Part shown: positions 34,247 to 48,335 of the stretch, piece after piece
Position numbering within the stretch: position 1 is the first letter of the stretch
Layout: each line of letters starts with the position of its first letter
NCBI GenBank assembly: GCA_043228905.1
Contig: JBHGNT010000011.1
Span: forward strand, 19,654,001-19,718,000
Direction: 5' to 3'
DNA: 64,000 nt
DNA from: Azolla caroliniana
Lineage: Eukaryota; Polypodiophyta
Translations under genes and position numbers: made by a program
Notes under the pieces: generated by a model
What the model was told of the DNA's origin: nothing
The model's database searches: none
The model's input: only the letters and a program-made list of their open reading frames with translations

Positions 34247-36240
34247 AGGATCAACACATTCACCACCCGATCGACACTACCATTGGATCTCTTTTTGTGC
34301 GCACGCTTGAACTGTGCAATGACATGCTAATACTGAATGGTCTTCCCCACACCACAAGCTAGAATGCTATAACTGACATCCCTTCCCTGTCGGTTGTTTT
34401 GATCTGTCATTCCTATTCGATGATGATGAGTACTTCTTCTATATGCAACTATTGTGATAGCTCGCGATGGATCGTTGCATCCGTGGATGGAGTCAGATAT
34501 GGTTGGAATGAGCTTCACACGAGTAGTAGGCTTATAAGAATTAAAAAAACGAGATAGTGTTTTATCACTGACTAGACTGGTGTACATAAAGGGGAAATGG
34601 AGTGAAAGCCATCCATCACCCAAATCATTGCCATCGCAATTCTCTCCTAGATAACCTAATATTTATTAGAGAGTAGAGTAGCCTCTTTAGAGGTCCCCCC
34701 ATTTTACCATATCTCTTCCTCGGCTCAAGTTAGTTTTAGTCTATCTTTATCTTCTCTAGAGTTTACCAAAAGTTGCTTAATGAGATTATTATAGAGATTA
34801 CATGTTCATGTTATTCTTTACGTAAACCACGTTTGGTTTTGGTCTCCTTGAAATTTGTATGTTCCACTCCACGTCTTAAATGAAGTTGATGCACAATTTT
34901 CTTAAACTGATTCCAAACAATATTGTATAATCTATTGTTTAACTTTATAATTGCAACTAGTTTAGACTTTAACTTTCTTTTAGAAAATGGAATGATGTAT
35001 TTGACATAACATACATAAGGTACATATTTTATAAGTATTTTGCAAATACAAACTTGGCATTTACAACATTTAGAGCATGAGAGGTATTTAATATGCGCCA
35101 TTATGTTAAACTTACATATATGGAACTTGTACCAATAATGACGTATATGGTGAATTGTGCTCATAACCTAGTGATTAGGAGGATGTGTGATAACAAGATA
35201 TTTTTAGTTCTACGTCTATGTGGAACAACTTACAACATGTTAATATCGTTGAACGGATAGTTATCCATAACCAAGTGATGAGGTTGAGGATGAGGATGTG
35301 TCATAATGACATAACGAACAAATGCATCAAGATATCAAGATATATCACTAGGAGGTAGGAGGTGTGTGGACATGTGAGTTTGAGTGCAAGGGTGCATTTG
35401 ATGGTATTAAGGCCATTGCCTTAAATAATGGCAACAAATATTGTATTGCTTGCATAAAATTGTGATCAATAAGTAGACATGAGCATAATGTAGAAATTGG
35501 TACACCCGATATTTGATTCTAAAAATATGAATTATGGTCTTCACTTTCCATAACCTAAGGGTTATATTGGTTCCATACAACAATGCTAAGAAATGTTCTA
35601 CTCATTCCAATAATTTGAGATCAATAAGTAGGCATGATGTTGGGTCTCAAAAGTGATGAAGCTGATTTAACTTGTGGACATTGTCCATTAGTTAGCAATG
35701 GCCATGACCCATGAAAAATTTGATCACTTAAATGTTGCCCCAAATCTTGTTAATGTTAGTTGATAAAGCTCTCTTTTTCCCATTTATAGAGGTGGGTTTT
35801 TTGTAGCAAATGACAAATTCATCTTACTATTTCCATTCAAATAAACCAATAACTAACTTAACCTACAAACTTTTCAAAAGTTGGGGAAACATGTCACTCA
35901 CATCGTCTTCCATTACTCATTTACATGAACGAAACATGATTGAAAAACTTGTGAATACATATTTGGATTGTAGCTTTGGGGCGATGTACACATGTGCGTG
36001 CTTATGTCTACATATTTTGTAAACCAATGTCTGTTCTTTTCAATGACTTCGCCCAAACTCACAAGAAAGATAGCATGAAAATCATTAAAAAAATGATGCA
36101 CTTTGTTCCATCTAGTTTTAGGTGATATACTTGCATTAAAATAACACAATCATGCATGCATATAAATATATTGTTGACAACTCACTAGATAAACTCAACT
36201 TATAATATCTTTTGCATCGTATACAAACATCGTCTTTACA

Positions 36241-36420
36241 AGATAATGTTACTATTTCAAACATTGGGTTGTGGACATTGAAGCAATGATCCAATTTTTA
36301 GATAATGCAACTATTGTCAAACATTGGGTTGTGGACATTGAAGCAATGATCCAATTCTTAGATAATGCTACTATTTTCAAACATTGGGTTGTGGAAATTG
36401 AAGCAAGAATTCAATTTTTA
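36241..36420. repeat. 60-bp tandem triplet
   Basis: Three copies of AGATAATG…CAAACATTGGGTTGTGGA…CCAATTTTT follow one another at 60-bp spacing (36241, 36300, 36360). The second copy matches the first closely. The third has more changes (GTGGAAATTG, AGCAAGAATT). Confidence 0.9.
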
Positions 36421-38350
36421 AGTGAACTTGTGAATTGGAGCTAAAATTGTGATATTCTCTATACTAAAGGCAAAATATTATACAATTTGTTTAAGACTTG
36501 AGTACACAACATTAAGGTTGCAAAGCAAAAAGCTTTGCCAATACATCATATCCACTCACTCATTAATGGATCAAAAAAGTATCAAGCGTCATCTTTTTAG
36601 TAGATCAAAACCTTAGGTTTGAGTTAACTCCACTCTTTTTTATTGAAGATTTGTAGCAAAGATACTCATCCCAATTAACATGCATTGAATTGGTTGATAT
36701 ATCTAAGATCTCGTTTATAATGTAAAACATCAATAATTTCACATTGAAATTCACCTGAAATGGTTTGCTATTTTAGCTATGGTTTCACTTGTAGTTGATC
36801 ACACAATGTGTTGTTCATGTTTGCAATGCCCTTTTCTTGAGCATCAATTCCTCTCTCTTCTCGTGAATGCATGAAATAAGTGTGTAGCTCTCATACCCAT
36901 ACCATACAATTTCTCCACATTTTAAATTGCCTAAACAATCAATAGGGATGATGTCGTGCTACTTTCAAATTAGCTCAATCCATGACGTAATATTAGTTTG
37001 CTCAATTTATTTTTTTGTTTCTCTATCCCAAGTCACTAATGTAAGGCCATTTCCCTTTATCTCCTCCATCTTAGGTATTGTTAACTTCCTAGGGAAGCAA
37101 GGCGGAGGGAGAGAGTGTTTTTAATGTCCACGAGAAAGTATGAATACCATAGCATCATGATCTCCACTTGTTAAGGAAGAGAATAACTACTCGTTAATGA
37201 AAAGTATGATGCATCAACAAAACTCTCGTCTAGAAAAAGCTTTGTGAAATTTGCATTCATTCAAGAAAACTTTTTGACCTTCGATAGTGGTTAACACATG
37301 ATGGGAGGTAAAAAGATAGAAAAGCTCATTATTCTTCATATGGATGGAGTTCACCAATTTAGTTTATTGTATTAAAACTATATTACCGTCACCATCTTTA
37401 GTTTTTGTAACCTCTCCACGTGTCCACTTACTTTGTAGACTCATTTACGATATATTTATTATCTCCTTCTCTTTCATGTTTGAGCTTCCTTCAACTTGGC
37501 TATCTCACGTGAGATATTGGTAAGACAAAGTGCACACATACTTTTGCCACCTTCTATTTTCGCTTAAAACGAGGTACTTATATCACCCCAAACAAAGTAA
37601 ACAAGCACAGAAGTTTCCACTTCATGGAAACACAATCTACTTGCTAGATTATAGGAATTGAAAAACCGATAAACAAGACTTGTAGTTTCGAATTCAATAT
37701 GGTAGATCATGTCAACAATTCCACCAAATTGTGCGATGATGATGGATTGCCATAAGGAAGGTTGGCTATACCACCCCCTCCCCCCTCGGGCATGTTAAGA
37801 AACACAATGACATAGATCGAGAGCCTCACATATATGAATGAAGCAAGCCACTTTCACTTATTTGTTAAATGGATGGATTGATTGAGCAATTGGGAAAGAG
37901 TGGGTGCTAGTTGTTACCGAGTTGTGTCATCGCTAGCACGTAGAGAATCTTAGTACAATGAGAGGATGTACATGTTAAACGATGGTAAGACAGATGAATG
38001 GTATCAGGTAGCTCGAAGAACGATGGACGATATGCATACAACCTACATGTACACGTGCACAAAATGTTGTTTAGTGGATGAGAAAGGAATCGGCAGGGTG
38101 GGAGGTTCAACGCCGGAAAGGAACACGAGCGGGGCGAAGTGGAGGAGGGTATGCTCTTTTAGCTCGAACTCTTGAATGGCACTTAAGTGTCAACATGTTC
38201 TACACACAAACCCTCCTAAAAAAAAAGTCCAAGACACAAACAGACAGAGAGTGGGTGTCAGATATAATCACTCTAACGCCCCCATTTCATAACTCTACTA
38301 TTTACATACACACATTATGTATATGTGTATGCATGTGTATGTGTATGTGT

Positions 38351-38422
38351 ATATACATACATACATACATACATACATACATACATACATACATACATAC
38401 ATTCATTCATTCATTCATTCAT
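38351..38422. repeat. (CATA)n and (ATTC)n microsatellite
   Basis: A CATA run switches to ATTC at 38400, a compound tetranucleotide repeat about 0.65 kb upstream of the CIP7-like start codon. Confidence 0.9.
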
Positions 38423-39047
38423 TAATTCACTTTTCCCTGCCGTTGGGGCCCAAAAGCAGAAAGCGCCCACATGCCCCCAAAGAAAAGCACCAAAAAAAGC
38501 AGCGATGGTGCCTCCTCCTCCTTCCTCTGTTTCTCTGTAGCACTCCTACGCCACTAAGAGTAAACAGTAAACAGTAAACAGTAACAGAGAAGCACGCAAC
38601 CTTCTCCTTCTCCTTCTCCTTCTCCCTGTTTCCTCTCACTCTTTGCTTCAATCCTGCTCATCCTCATGCTCATGCTCATGCTCAAAGCTCTTCCCCCCTT
38701 CCTCCTCCTGTCCACCTCTTTCTGTCCCACCTGTTGGTAGAGAACCCTTTGTGTCTTCTCAGTCTTCTTCTTCTTCTTCTCCGTCTCTCCCTCTCTCTCT
38801 CTCTCTGCATCTCAGCCAACCGATCTTTGTGCTTTTTGATTTCCCAAATCCTTTTTTGAAAGCTCCCACGAACTCAGTATGCAGATCGATCCAGTTGCTT
38901 GAAGGAAGGCCGCGACACTAGTCGTTATCCACCAAATTCCTTCTCCTTCATTTTCATCAGCTTTAGCATCATCGTCACCATCATCTTCTTCTGTCTTTAT
39001 CTCCTGTAACGAAGCTTGAAAGAGCTAGCTGAACAGGAACGGAGGAT

Positions 39048-42000
39048 ATGATGAGGTCAGATACACTGCTCGACTATGCTGTTTTCCAGCTGACCCCCAC
39101 CAGAACAAGGTGCAAAAAAAAATCTCTGTTTTCTTCACCATTTATCTTTTACGATGCCATCGCTGAAAATTCATCCATCTTCAGAATAAGATGGTGTTAA
39201 CTATGGCTGTCTTTTTAGCACAATATATTCTCTTGTATAATGTCCATGCTCACAGTATTGACCTGTTTCTGCAGGTGTGAGTTGCTTGTTGCTGCACAAG
39301 GTAAGACGTACAAACTTGCATCAGGGCTTCTGAAGCCATTTGTTGCTCACCTGCGAGCTGCAGAGGAGCAGATTGCAAAAGGAGGCTACTCCATCCGCCT
39401 TGAACTACCTGATCATTGTCTTTCCGCCAAATGGTTCACCAAGGGCACCATGGAAAGGTAATGGGTTGAGAGCTACAGAGAACTCTCCCTTATGATACTT
39501 GAATGCTATCCCTATAATGTAGCTTCAAATATCAACATAACATATGTGCTGTTTAGGTTTGTGAGGTTTGTTAGCACTCCTGAAGTGTTGGAGAGGGTTA
39601 GTACTGTCGAGACTGAGCTGTCAGAACTAGAGGAGGCTGTGCGGATTCAAGAAAGCAATACATCTGATGAAACGGACGTGGTACCAAGCTGACAAATTTA
39701 TGGTCATTGAGTTTTTTCACAGTATTCTCTTTGAGATCATATCTGATGTCAACCCGATATTACATAGGTAGAAGATTCGCTGGCGAAGATGGTACCGTCA
39801 CCATCTTCCACAAGTATGTTGTAGCTCTCCTCTAAACTGTATTGATGTTTAGATCTCATCTTCTTCTGATGTATGCCACATCTTCTGAAGTTATGTGTGG
39901 CATAGTTTCATTTTGTTATTCTTGCAATTATCAATGGTAAAACTACATACAGCTCATGTACACCAAAATGATACTAATTTCTACCTGAAATGCAGTAGGA
40001 TGTTATATGCGAATGCCATTTAAAAACCTTTAGGAACAATCCTGTCTTTTTCAATCTTTTTTATTTATGAATATAATTGTGGGTTTTGTAACTTCTTGTT
40101 GTAGGGGTAAAGTCTACAGCTTCTGTGAATATAGAGAGACTCGCCAAGGTGTTTAAAGCATCCACGTTTCAGCTTAAATTACTGTCATTTTGAGAACGGT
40201 TTACTGAACTTAAACTTTGAATTTCTATGCAGCCTCTTGATGCGGCTGAAAATGCAACAGAAGGAAATACCAAGTATTTTTCCTTCTTGATCATTTTTAT
40301 ATTAGCATGTAAATCTATATTAGAATGTAAAACGTGTTTTGTTTTTGGAATGAAAAACCTTTGCATCAATAAAATGTCCCTTGCAATGTGTTATTACTCT
40401 ATGGACATTTATGTTTTATTATTATACGTCCTTCATTTCTATCATTTACTTATTCACTCACTCACTTGCATGTACACACTCAATTCGTAAGCCCAGATTA
40501 TTCTGGTCTTATAGAATTCTATGCCTCTTTGCGTGTATATATGCATATGTATATCACTGTGTCTATATAAACGTGTATATATAGTTGTGTCATCACATAA
40601 GGATTAATGTGATTTGCAGGCACTGTCTACTAAGAGCTTTAGATGCTCGTCGGCTTATGCTACAGAAGGAGCAAGGAATGTCATTTGCTCGAGCAATAGC
40701 TGCTGGTTTCAGCATTGAGTATATGGATGATTTAGTGTCCTTTGCTGAGTGTTTTGGAGCTGATCGCTTACGGTAGTTGATGGCTTAGGTCATTTATGGT
40801 GATTATGCGTATATACTTTCAATGCATTATTTTGAATTGTAGCTTTTGAGTGCAGAGAAGCATGCTTAAAATTCATTGCTCTATGCAAAAAGAGGCAAGA
40901 ATCTGGACTCTGGCAAGACGACCTTGACCTGGCTGCAGTGGAAACTGCAAGGGTCATGGGTGGAACTGGTGATATTCAGGAGCAGCTGGATGAGACTCGT
41001 CGAGCTAGCTTTCCTATTGAGAGAATGGCATCCATGGGTGAGAACATATTGCGAAACCATACCCGTAGAGGTTCGCTAGATGGCTTGGCAGCCGAACACT
41101 TGCAAGGAGCATCAGCGATGAGGCCTCCTGGTACAATGGGAGACTATAGTCCTTCAATGTGGTCAAAGAATGGAGTTGAGTACAGAGATGCAGAGGCTGA
41201 GAGAAGGGCTGGATTTATAAGATCACACCCGGTCATGGCAGCCTGGCCAGGGCATCTTGGTCCTCTCTCTCCTCATGAAGCTATGCAACATTCTTCACTA
41301 TATGGATTTCCAAGCCCTGGCATGCCCTATCCTCAGCACCTTGGAAGTCCTTACATGCAGTCCCCTTATGCTGAAAAAAATGGATGGCAGATGCATGCAC
41401 CAACATATTGGCCTGGAAGTCATAGTGCAAATGCATTTGGTGACGGGGTTCCACTTGGTCTACAGCAAACACCACCTCGAGTTATGGGTGAGAGAGATGC
41501 ACAAGGTAACATTGGGGCCCACCAAAATCATCGCCCTCCTAAGAATGATGATGAAGAAAAAGATAGAGATAAATCATTCAATGATGGAGACATGGAACCA
41601 GAGACAAGACGGTCATCACAACGATCTTTATCCCCAAGAAGGAGGTCTGTGTCACCAAAGAGAAAGGGAAGTTCTGGCTCTAAGAGATCTGGGATGGTAG
41701 TTATCCGCAACATCAATTATATTACTCCTGGTTCTCAAGATCATCATCCTGATACAGAAAACAATGATACAGACTCATCTCTAACCAATAGTGAGGATGA
41801 CCAACATGGTAATGGAAATGGCTCTTTAAACACAAAGACAGAAAACGGGGGAGCAAGATTATGGCATTCCACTGGACTTTCTGAGAGTAAAAATAGATAT
41901 AGTAATGAACGTGATACATCTTTCTGTATGGATAGAGCTAAGAGTCCTGCTTCAACTCATGATCCTGCTGAGACAGAATTTAGGATGTCTTCGATGTCAC

Positions 42001-45000
42001 ATAAGATCCATAACAATGGAGAGAAAAGAGGTCAGGTGTTGGATAACATTTTCAGATTAAATGAGAGGGAACGAACTGGTAGATCTAGAGAAATGCATTC
42101 TGAAATGCTCGCTGAACAAGGAGGACAAGGCAATAAGAGAATTTCTGCTTCACATGATTCATTTATTCTTCCAGAAAGTAGGAGAAGTCTTACTGAAAGA
42201 GGTAGCAAAATAATAGATGCTGATTTTGAAATTTCAGGGAAATCTGACCAGTCTTTCCAACAAAAAGACAGTGATGATTCCTTCATTGTCTATGATCGAA
42301 TTGTTGCCCGCGAAGAATCTAATATTGACTGGAGAACACCGTTAAACTTAGATGGTGAGGTACCTAGTAGTAAAAGCATCACTGCTGATGCAACCAAACC
42401 AGTTCAGAGCGCAGACGAGTATTTTGAGCCTGACGGTTTATTTATGATTCCTGAAAGGAATAAGAATACAGCTAACAGATCTTGGAATACGCCCGTCGAC
42501 TATGACATGGAAGTTTTAGCAGGTGATGCCCGTCATGGACAGGAACTTGAGAGTAGTATGGATCCATCTGTAAATGAGCAGGAATGTAAGGAGTTGGAGG
42601 TTAAATCTAAAGAAAACTTGAAAGCATCTGGGAAAGGAACCAAGGCTAGAGCCATGCGACCAGCCATTGTTCGTCCTGGAAAACCAAATCCATTGGTAGA
42701 AGCACAATTAAGGGCAGAGAAGCTACGTGCTTATAAAGCCGACTTGCAGAAGAGCAAGAAGGAAAAGGTAAGGCCACAGCTTCTTCTCCTGCATGTATCA
42801 ATAAAAATTTGGAGCTTTAACATGTTAGAGATTCAAGAAGTGCTTATGATACATGATATGATATTGCTTGCTTATTTTACAATGTGTAGGAAGATGAGGA
42901 CCGAAAAAGAATTGAAGATCTGAAAAGGCAGCGGCAAGAGCGGATTGCATCTCGGAGCTGTGCAAACACTGGTGCTATCAAGTCTCCTTCCACAAATCGA
43001 ACTATTCGAGCGACCCCTCATAATGCAAGTAGGTCTAGCCTATCCACAATACCACGCATAATGTCTACTTCGAGTCCAGGTAGTGGAGCTCCTTCTTTTA
43101 TGTCACCTAGAACTAGAGACTTAATTAACACCAAATCATCAAGAGTAACGGAAAAGGTTCTCAGTCACTCAGTCCCATCTCTCAATGAGCTTCAAAGAGT
43201 GACCGCCAAAGCATCTCCTGCCCGGGCTAGTGCCGGTGGAACTCAGCAGTCACAGCTAAAAAGGAATATGAAAGATAAAGATTCTCTTTCTGTTCACAAG
43301 ACCAATGCTCATATAGCAGAGAAGAGGGGACCTTTATCATTGACAACCGTAATAAAGAAGGGTACCACTCTCGGCAAGGACACTAAGATTGAAGGATCAG
43401 CTTTGGTAAAATCCACTAGAGTCCCAACTGTTGTGAATAAGCAAGAAAAGAAACCGACGATTAGTGCAGGGAGTACAAGACTGCTTACACAAGAACAGAC
43501 TACTTCAGATATGGGCAAAGTCTCAGGTTCTTCACAGTCAGGAAGATTGATACATACTGAAGGCTCAAAGAAGGCCCAAAAAATTGAGCGACCTGTGACA
43601 GAAGAACATGCATTCATGAGTGCAACAGAAGGTGAACATCATCCCTCTGTTCCAAAAGAGGAGAAAGCGTATGTGCAAATTAGGGCACCTGAATCAAGTG
43701 AAAAAGAAATCACAGTTACTGCTGTAGATGTGAGCCACCACCTATTGGAAGCAAAGTGTGGGGAGCATACAATGTCAGAGAAGTACCATAAGATTGTAGA
43801 AGAATGCTCTACTGTTAATGCTGAGAAATCTGAAAATAAGAGTGGATTGCACATAGGTTCATTTCGTCTACTTTCATTGTCTGCTGGGCATGTTGTACAA
43901 TCTGAAAACTATGGTGAAAATGAAGAATTAAACTATCATGCTCCAGTTGCACGGTTGTCCACAGATGAGAAATCTTCTGTGGAGGAGAAAGATGATGCAT
44001 GTCAAAAGCTTTCTGGCACAGATCAATATGACCCTCCATATGCACTGATGTCTTCGATAGATTTTGATAAAGATGCGGAATATAAAGAGGCAAATGGATT
44101 AGACAAGAATGCAGCATCTTATGGTGCTCTGGAGCATCCAACCTCACATATTTCAGGTCACTTCAGTTCTGCTCCTTATGCCCCCCCAACTGACTCTCCT
44201 GTCATGACTCCCTCTAAGAACATTCCTAGTCTTCATGAAGCTATTCAACAGGCACAATCAGCAGAAAGTGACTCAATTACATCTAAATCGAGGAAGAAAT
44301 GGGTGGGGGATGCAGGAGCATCACAGAAGACAACTCCCAAGGAGCATAGTGCGAAGGGGCTAAAAAAGCTGCTACTCCTGGGAAGAAAGAGCAGTCGTAG
44401 CCCCCTGCAAAGCTCTTCAGAGTGGAACCCAGGTTCTATGGCATCTGAAGAACGCGACGAAGATGATGACGATGACGACGAAGATGACCAATCATTGAGC
44501 AAGAACAAGAGCAAGCATGTGGGTGGTTTTAGAGCAAAATCTCCTGATGGCTTCAGCTCAGGTAATTAATAACACTCCTAATTTACAGTGCACATTAGAC
44601 AGGAACGCTTCTTTTCTACCATTTTTCCTTGCTCATAAATTTGTGCAATACGTTTTCTCCTGTGAGGTCCAATATCACAGCCTTTTGCAGGTGAATCTTA
44701 GGTAGGCACCTTAAGCATATCAAGAGTGTATGGAGTGTATGTTGCAATGCATTCAAGTGGTTTAAGTAGAGTGCCTAGACGAACGTAGCTTAGATGGTTA
44801 GAGATATTTATTTAGATATATTCTTTTTAGCATCCATAGAGAAGCCACTATTGACCCAGGGGACCTAAGTACATGAGTTTTCTTGATGTGTCACCTTCCT
44901 GAGCAGGGATATTCAGACTTTGAAACACAATATATCGAGATGTGTGAATAAGGCATACACGTATGAGCTCGATCTTCTAGGTGTTCTCTTTTGTGTGACA

Positions 45001-46172
45001 CTCAAGTCGAACCAGAGTTAACACTTGTGTTAGTAATGAGATAAGGGTGAATACAATCAAAAGGCCTTCTTGCCTTATATTGAATCTGACATTCAGGGTT
45101 GATGTTTGCAATATAACAATCTAATTTTGTCCTTTTAGCATCTTCACACTTCTTCCTTTGTGGTTCCATTAACCTTTCCTCAATAATTACATATTTCATA
45201 GCATCACTTGAAAACTCTAAGAGCTTCTTATTAGAAGTCAACTACCCAACTAGATGAAAGAATGTTGCTCTTCTGATTCTTTTGTTGTTTACATCGAATA
45301 TTCCAAGCAATCTATGACTTGATATATTCTTGACTTTTGTGATGCATCTATAGAACTCTCAGTTGGGCCAATATCTCTGTACGTTGAGCATCTGTTTCCA
45401 AGAGCATAACGTGATAGGTGTTGGATTTAACTCCTAGTTGTCTCCATAAAAACGTCTTTTGAACCTTCTCCATCTCATTCCATGCATGAAGAGTGATGGT
45501 GCCTCCCACACTTTTATTCCATAAAGCAAAATTTTTGTTACCATGACATCAAATAAGATCAATTTCAATTCCAACCATCAGTATCACTTTGTTTGCTTTG
45601 TTTTTTCAACGTATAATAACTTTCCAAGTAGCATAAAGCCAAGACTTAAAGGATACACTTCATTTTTTGTGGCGGGTATATTAATATCATGGTGTTTAAA
45701 GCTTTGCACAGTACATGTTCTCCCTTCTATTTAAGCATAGGGTATCGGTGAGGTTGGATGGTTCGTTCGCATTACCATCATTTTTGTTTTATCCACATTT
45801 ATAGTTAGTCCACTACTTTGGCAAAATGCTTCTAATGCTCCAAATCCAAAGTAAACGTTCTATACCAACAAAAACAAAATCATGTGGAGAAAGAGAGAGA
45901 GCTGTTATTTAATGCAGAAGGAAAATCGCATGGTCCAAGTCAGAGCGAGACGACTCCGACCAAAAGTAAGTAATCACAGTATCTTCATCTTGACATGATC
46001 CTGTCCCACACATATCTTTTAGATCATTATACATACATACAATATGTGTGCATCTGTATTCATTCATTTCATTTGCTGATATATGATGTGTTGTATATAT
46101 ATGTGGTTTACAGATTCTAGATCCTTCTTCTCGCTTCCGACGTTCCGAACCAAAGGCGAGGGAAAGGCATAG
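39048..46172 (+). CDS. CIP7: COP1-interacting protein 7-like
   Basis: Plant-specific nuclear protein of the CIP7 family. Arabidopsis CIP7 binds the COP1 ubiquitin ligase and promotes light-regulated gene expression. Eleven exons: 39048-39109, 39275-39457, 39557-39680, 39768-39813, 40105-40148, 40233-40273, 40620-40772, 40856-42767, 42890-44561, 45918-45965 and 46114-46172 (4344 nt, 1447 aa), all in phase. The N-terminal conserved block has [59 protein letters not shown] and [19 protein letters not shown]. The middle is long, polar and presumably disordered. It has a basic [12 protein letters not shown] cluster and the family motif [14 protein letters not shown] Lys/Glu coiled coil (about 825-880), an acidic run ([13 protein letters not shown]) and the short family ending [17 protein letters not shown] follow. 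The adjacent ATGs at 39048 and 39051 are both possible starts. Intron 9 (44562-45917) holds an antisense LINE relic. Confidence 0.92.
45000..45850 (-). mobile_element. LINE reverse-transcriptase relic in CIP7 intron 9
   Basis: Read on the minus strand, broken frames recover successive pieces of a plant non-LTR retrotransposon ORF2. They are [20 protein letters not shown] (near 45735-45850), [15 protein letters not shown] (near 45650-45720), and [12 protein letters not shown], then after a frame change [19 protein letters not shown] and HVMLLETD (near 45370-45545). The last part is open at 45002-45241 without clear domain features. Frameshifts and stops show it is dead. It is antisense to CIP7 and lies wholly in the intron. 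Confidence 0.75.
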
Positions 46173-47151
46173 ATGAGCTTCATTTCCTTCCTCTGGCAGC
46201 TAGCTGGCTCTCATTTCTGTACACATACATACTACACATACATGCGTTTCCATTAGAGACGAAAGGGCAGCCCCCCTTCTGTTTGGGAAAAGCCTTTTTT
46301 AATTTTTATTGATTTGATTTATTTTGTGTGTCCAGTTTGATGCTTGCCTGCACAATAATGGCATCTAAGTTTTTACTTTATCCTGTGTGCTATTTATTCA
46401 TTCATTCTATATCTTTTATGTTAACAACTGAAAATAGCCGGTTCATTCACTGATAGAAGTCATGACTGATGCGTACATTGTGTGTTGTATGTTGTATGTT
46501 GGATCAAGGAGAGCATGCTCTTTCTTGGATGTAAAATAGGAATACCAAGTCTGGTGTTTTGAGATAAGGGTATCAAGGAGTTTGTGTATGTCAGTAGAGG
46601 AGTGGTGGTGTTTTTGCATGCACCATAGCAGCTCTAATTACATGATCCTATCTTGATATAAGGGGCATTGGTTTGCATGTCACAATCAGCTTTTTTCATT
46701 ATTGCTAGGGTGCATCGACCATCCTCCTCTAGTGTTTGTTCACATTATTCAGTCACCAGCCAGGGCGCATATGCGATCTCCAGGATACCCTAACCTATTA
46801 TGGTTTGCATGGATTGTCGCCGTGAGACTTTTTGGGGCATTTGCTTGTGAGCTATGTATGGTTGGTAAAACCAACTAAAGCATGCTATCCTCTGCGAATG
46901 CTTAGAGCTGATTCATACTTTAGTGACACGTCAGTAGAGTCATAGAAGTACTGTATTAAGTGGAATGAAAATAAAATGGGACAATTTGCTAACACCAAGT
47001 CTCATGGTTTTTGAAAGAGAAATGAATAATTAGAGCAAGCAATGATGAAACAACCATGTAGGGCCTGTTTGAAGAGACAATATTGATAGTAAGTGTAGTG
47101 ATACGAATGGGTTCTTGGATGAAATGTTCTTGATAAGCTTTGTTGTTATTT

Positions 47152-47183
<32 letters not shown>
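47152..47183. repeat. (TG)n microsatellite
   Basis: A TG run of about 16 units in the CIP7-ATG3 intergenic region. Confidence 0.9.
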
Positions 47184-47185
<2 letters not shown>

Positions 47186-47939
47186 GCTCTTTCTTAGTAG
47201 CTCATTTGATGACCATATGAATATTGTTCATAGATAGTTGTTGCACCTATAATGTTCTACAATTATTCATCATGAATAATCATGAAAATTATAGTTCATT
47301 CTAGATTATTCAAGGATTATCATACATTGAAAAGCTAAATTATGTGACATGATCAATAATACCCCAAAGTTTTCCAATGTTGAGCAGTCTATCATTTTGG
47401 ATCTACCCTAATCATGAATCTTTTTATGCCTAGATGACGTTGCAATATTTGGTACTTTGCTTATATTTTAGAGCACGCATGAAGTTACTTCAAGACATTA
47501 TTGTAGAGGTTGCATGATCATGTTATTCTCACCCTAAGAAGCGAACCTAGGACCTCTCTCACCCTAAGCAAGAATCATACTATTGAACCAAATGCTCCAT
47601 TCTAAATCCCAATTGTTAATGCATATAAGAGTTGAAATCAAGACGTCAATGACCCTAAGAAGGACCGTACCACAAAGAGAAAATGACTAGTGTAGATTTG
47701 AAATATCAATAAGGACATATGATACATCTCTCCTTTTAGATATTAATACCAATGTTAATGGCTGACACAAGTACTCACGTTTTTAGGGAAGGTAAATGTG
47801 GGCATGATTTAATTTGCTTATGGGGGTGTTTTGATTATTCAGCTTTGAACCTCCCAAACCCAAAAACAAGAATCACAACACTAGAGTAACTACCCACTCA
47901 TAAAATCTACGGAAAATAAAGTCTTATTTATCTTGATTA

Positions 47940-48335
47940 AGGGGCATTCGAAGAGTTGAACTCATGACCTCTCAAACCCTAAACTTTGATACCAATATTA
48001 AACTCTGTCATTTGATTACATAGGTATTTCAAGAATTGAACTCATTACCTCTAACATCCTAAACTCAAATACCAATATTAAACTTTACTATTTAATTGCA
48101 TGGGTATTATGAGAATCAAACGCAAGGCCTCTTGCACCCTGAGTGATAATCATACAAATCATTTTATTTGCTAATAATGGGCATTCCAAGAATCAATTCA
48201 TGACCTCTTGCACGCTAGAACTCATGACACGTCATTTTACTTGATTAACAAAGCATTCAAAGAATTGAACCGAAGACCTCTTGCTTAATCCTCATCACGT
48301 AACTATCCTTTCAAAGAATTAACTTTATGAAGGGG
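47940..48335. repeat. Degenerate 80-bp tandem array
   Basis: About five units start near 47942, 48022, 48101, 48178 and 48251, with stray relatives at 48330 and 48480. The consensus reads GGGCATTCAAGAATTGAACT, then CATGACCTCTTGCACCCTAA and, in the best-kept units, ACTTTGATACCAATATTAAA. The complement of the last part, ATTGGTATCAAAG, resembles the tRNA-Met primer-binding site found next to plant LTRs. That resemblance may be coincidence. Confidence 0.65.

Larger units (their letters stand above)
34247..39047. other. Intergenic, 4.8 kb, upstream of the CIP7-like gene
   Basis: No gene is supported. Structure seen: a 60-bp triplet at 36241-36420, a long CATA run with ATTC extension at 38351-38422, and a CT-rich leader-like stretch from about 38590 to 39040 that is probably the CIP7 promoter and 5' UTR (it contains several upstream ATGs in CTCATGCTCATG). 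Open frames at 34811-35164 and 38078-38577 arise from AT-rich or simple repeat DNA. Confidence 0.5.

Noticed and set aside
38078-38577. Tyr/His/Ile-rich open frames
   Set aside because: Translations of the CATA/ATTC microsatellite.
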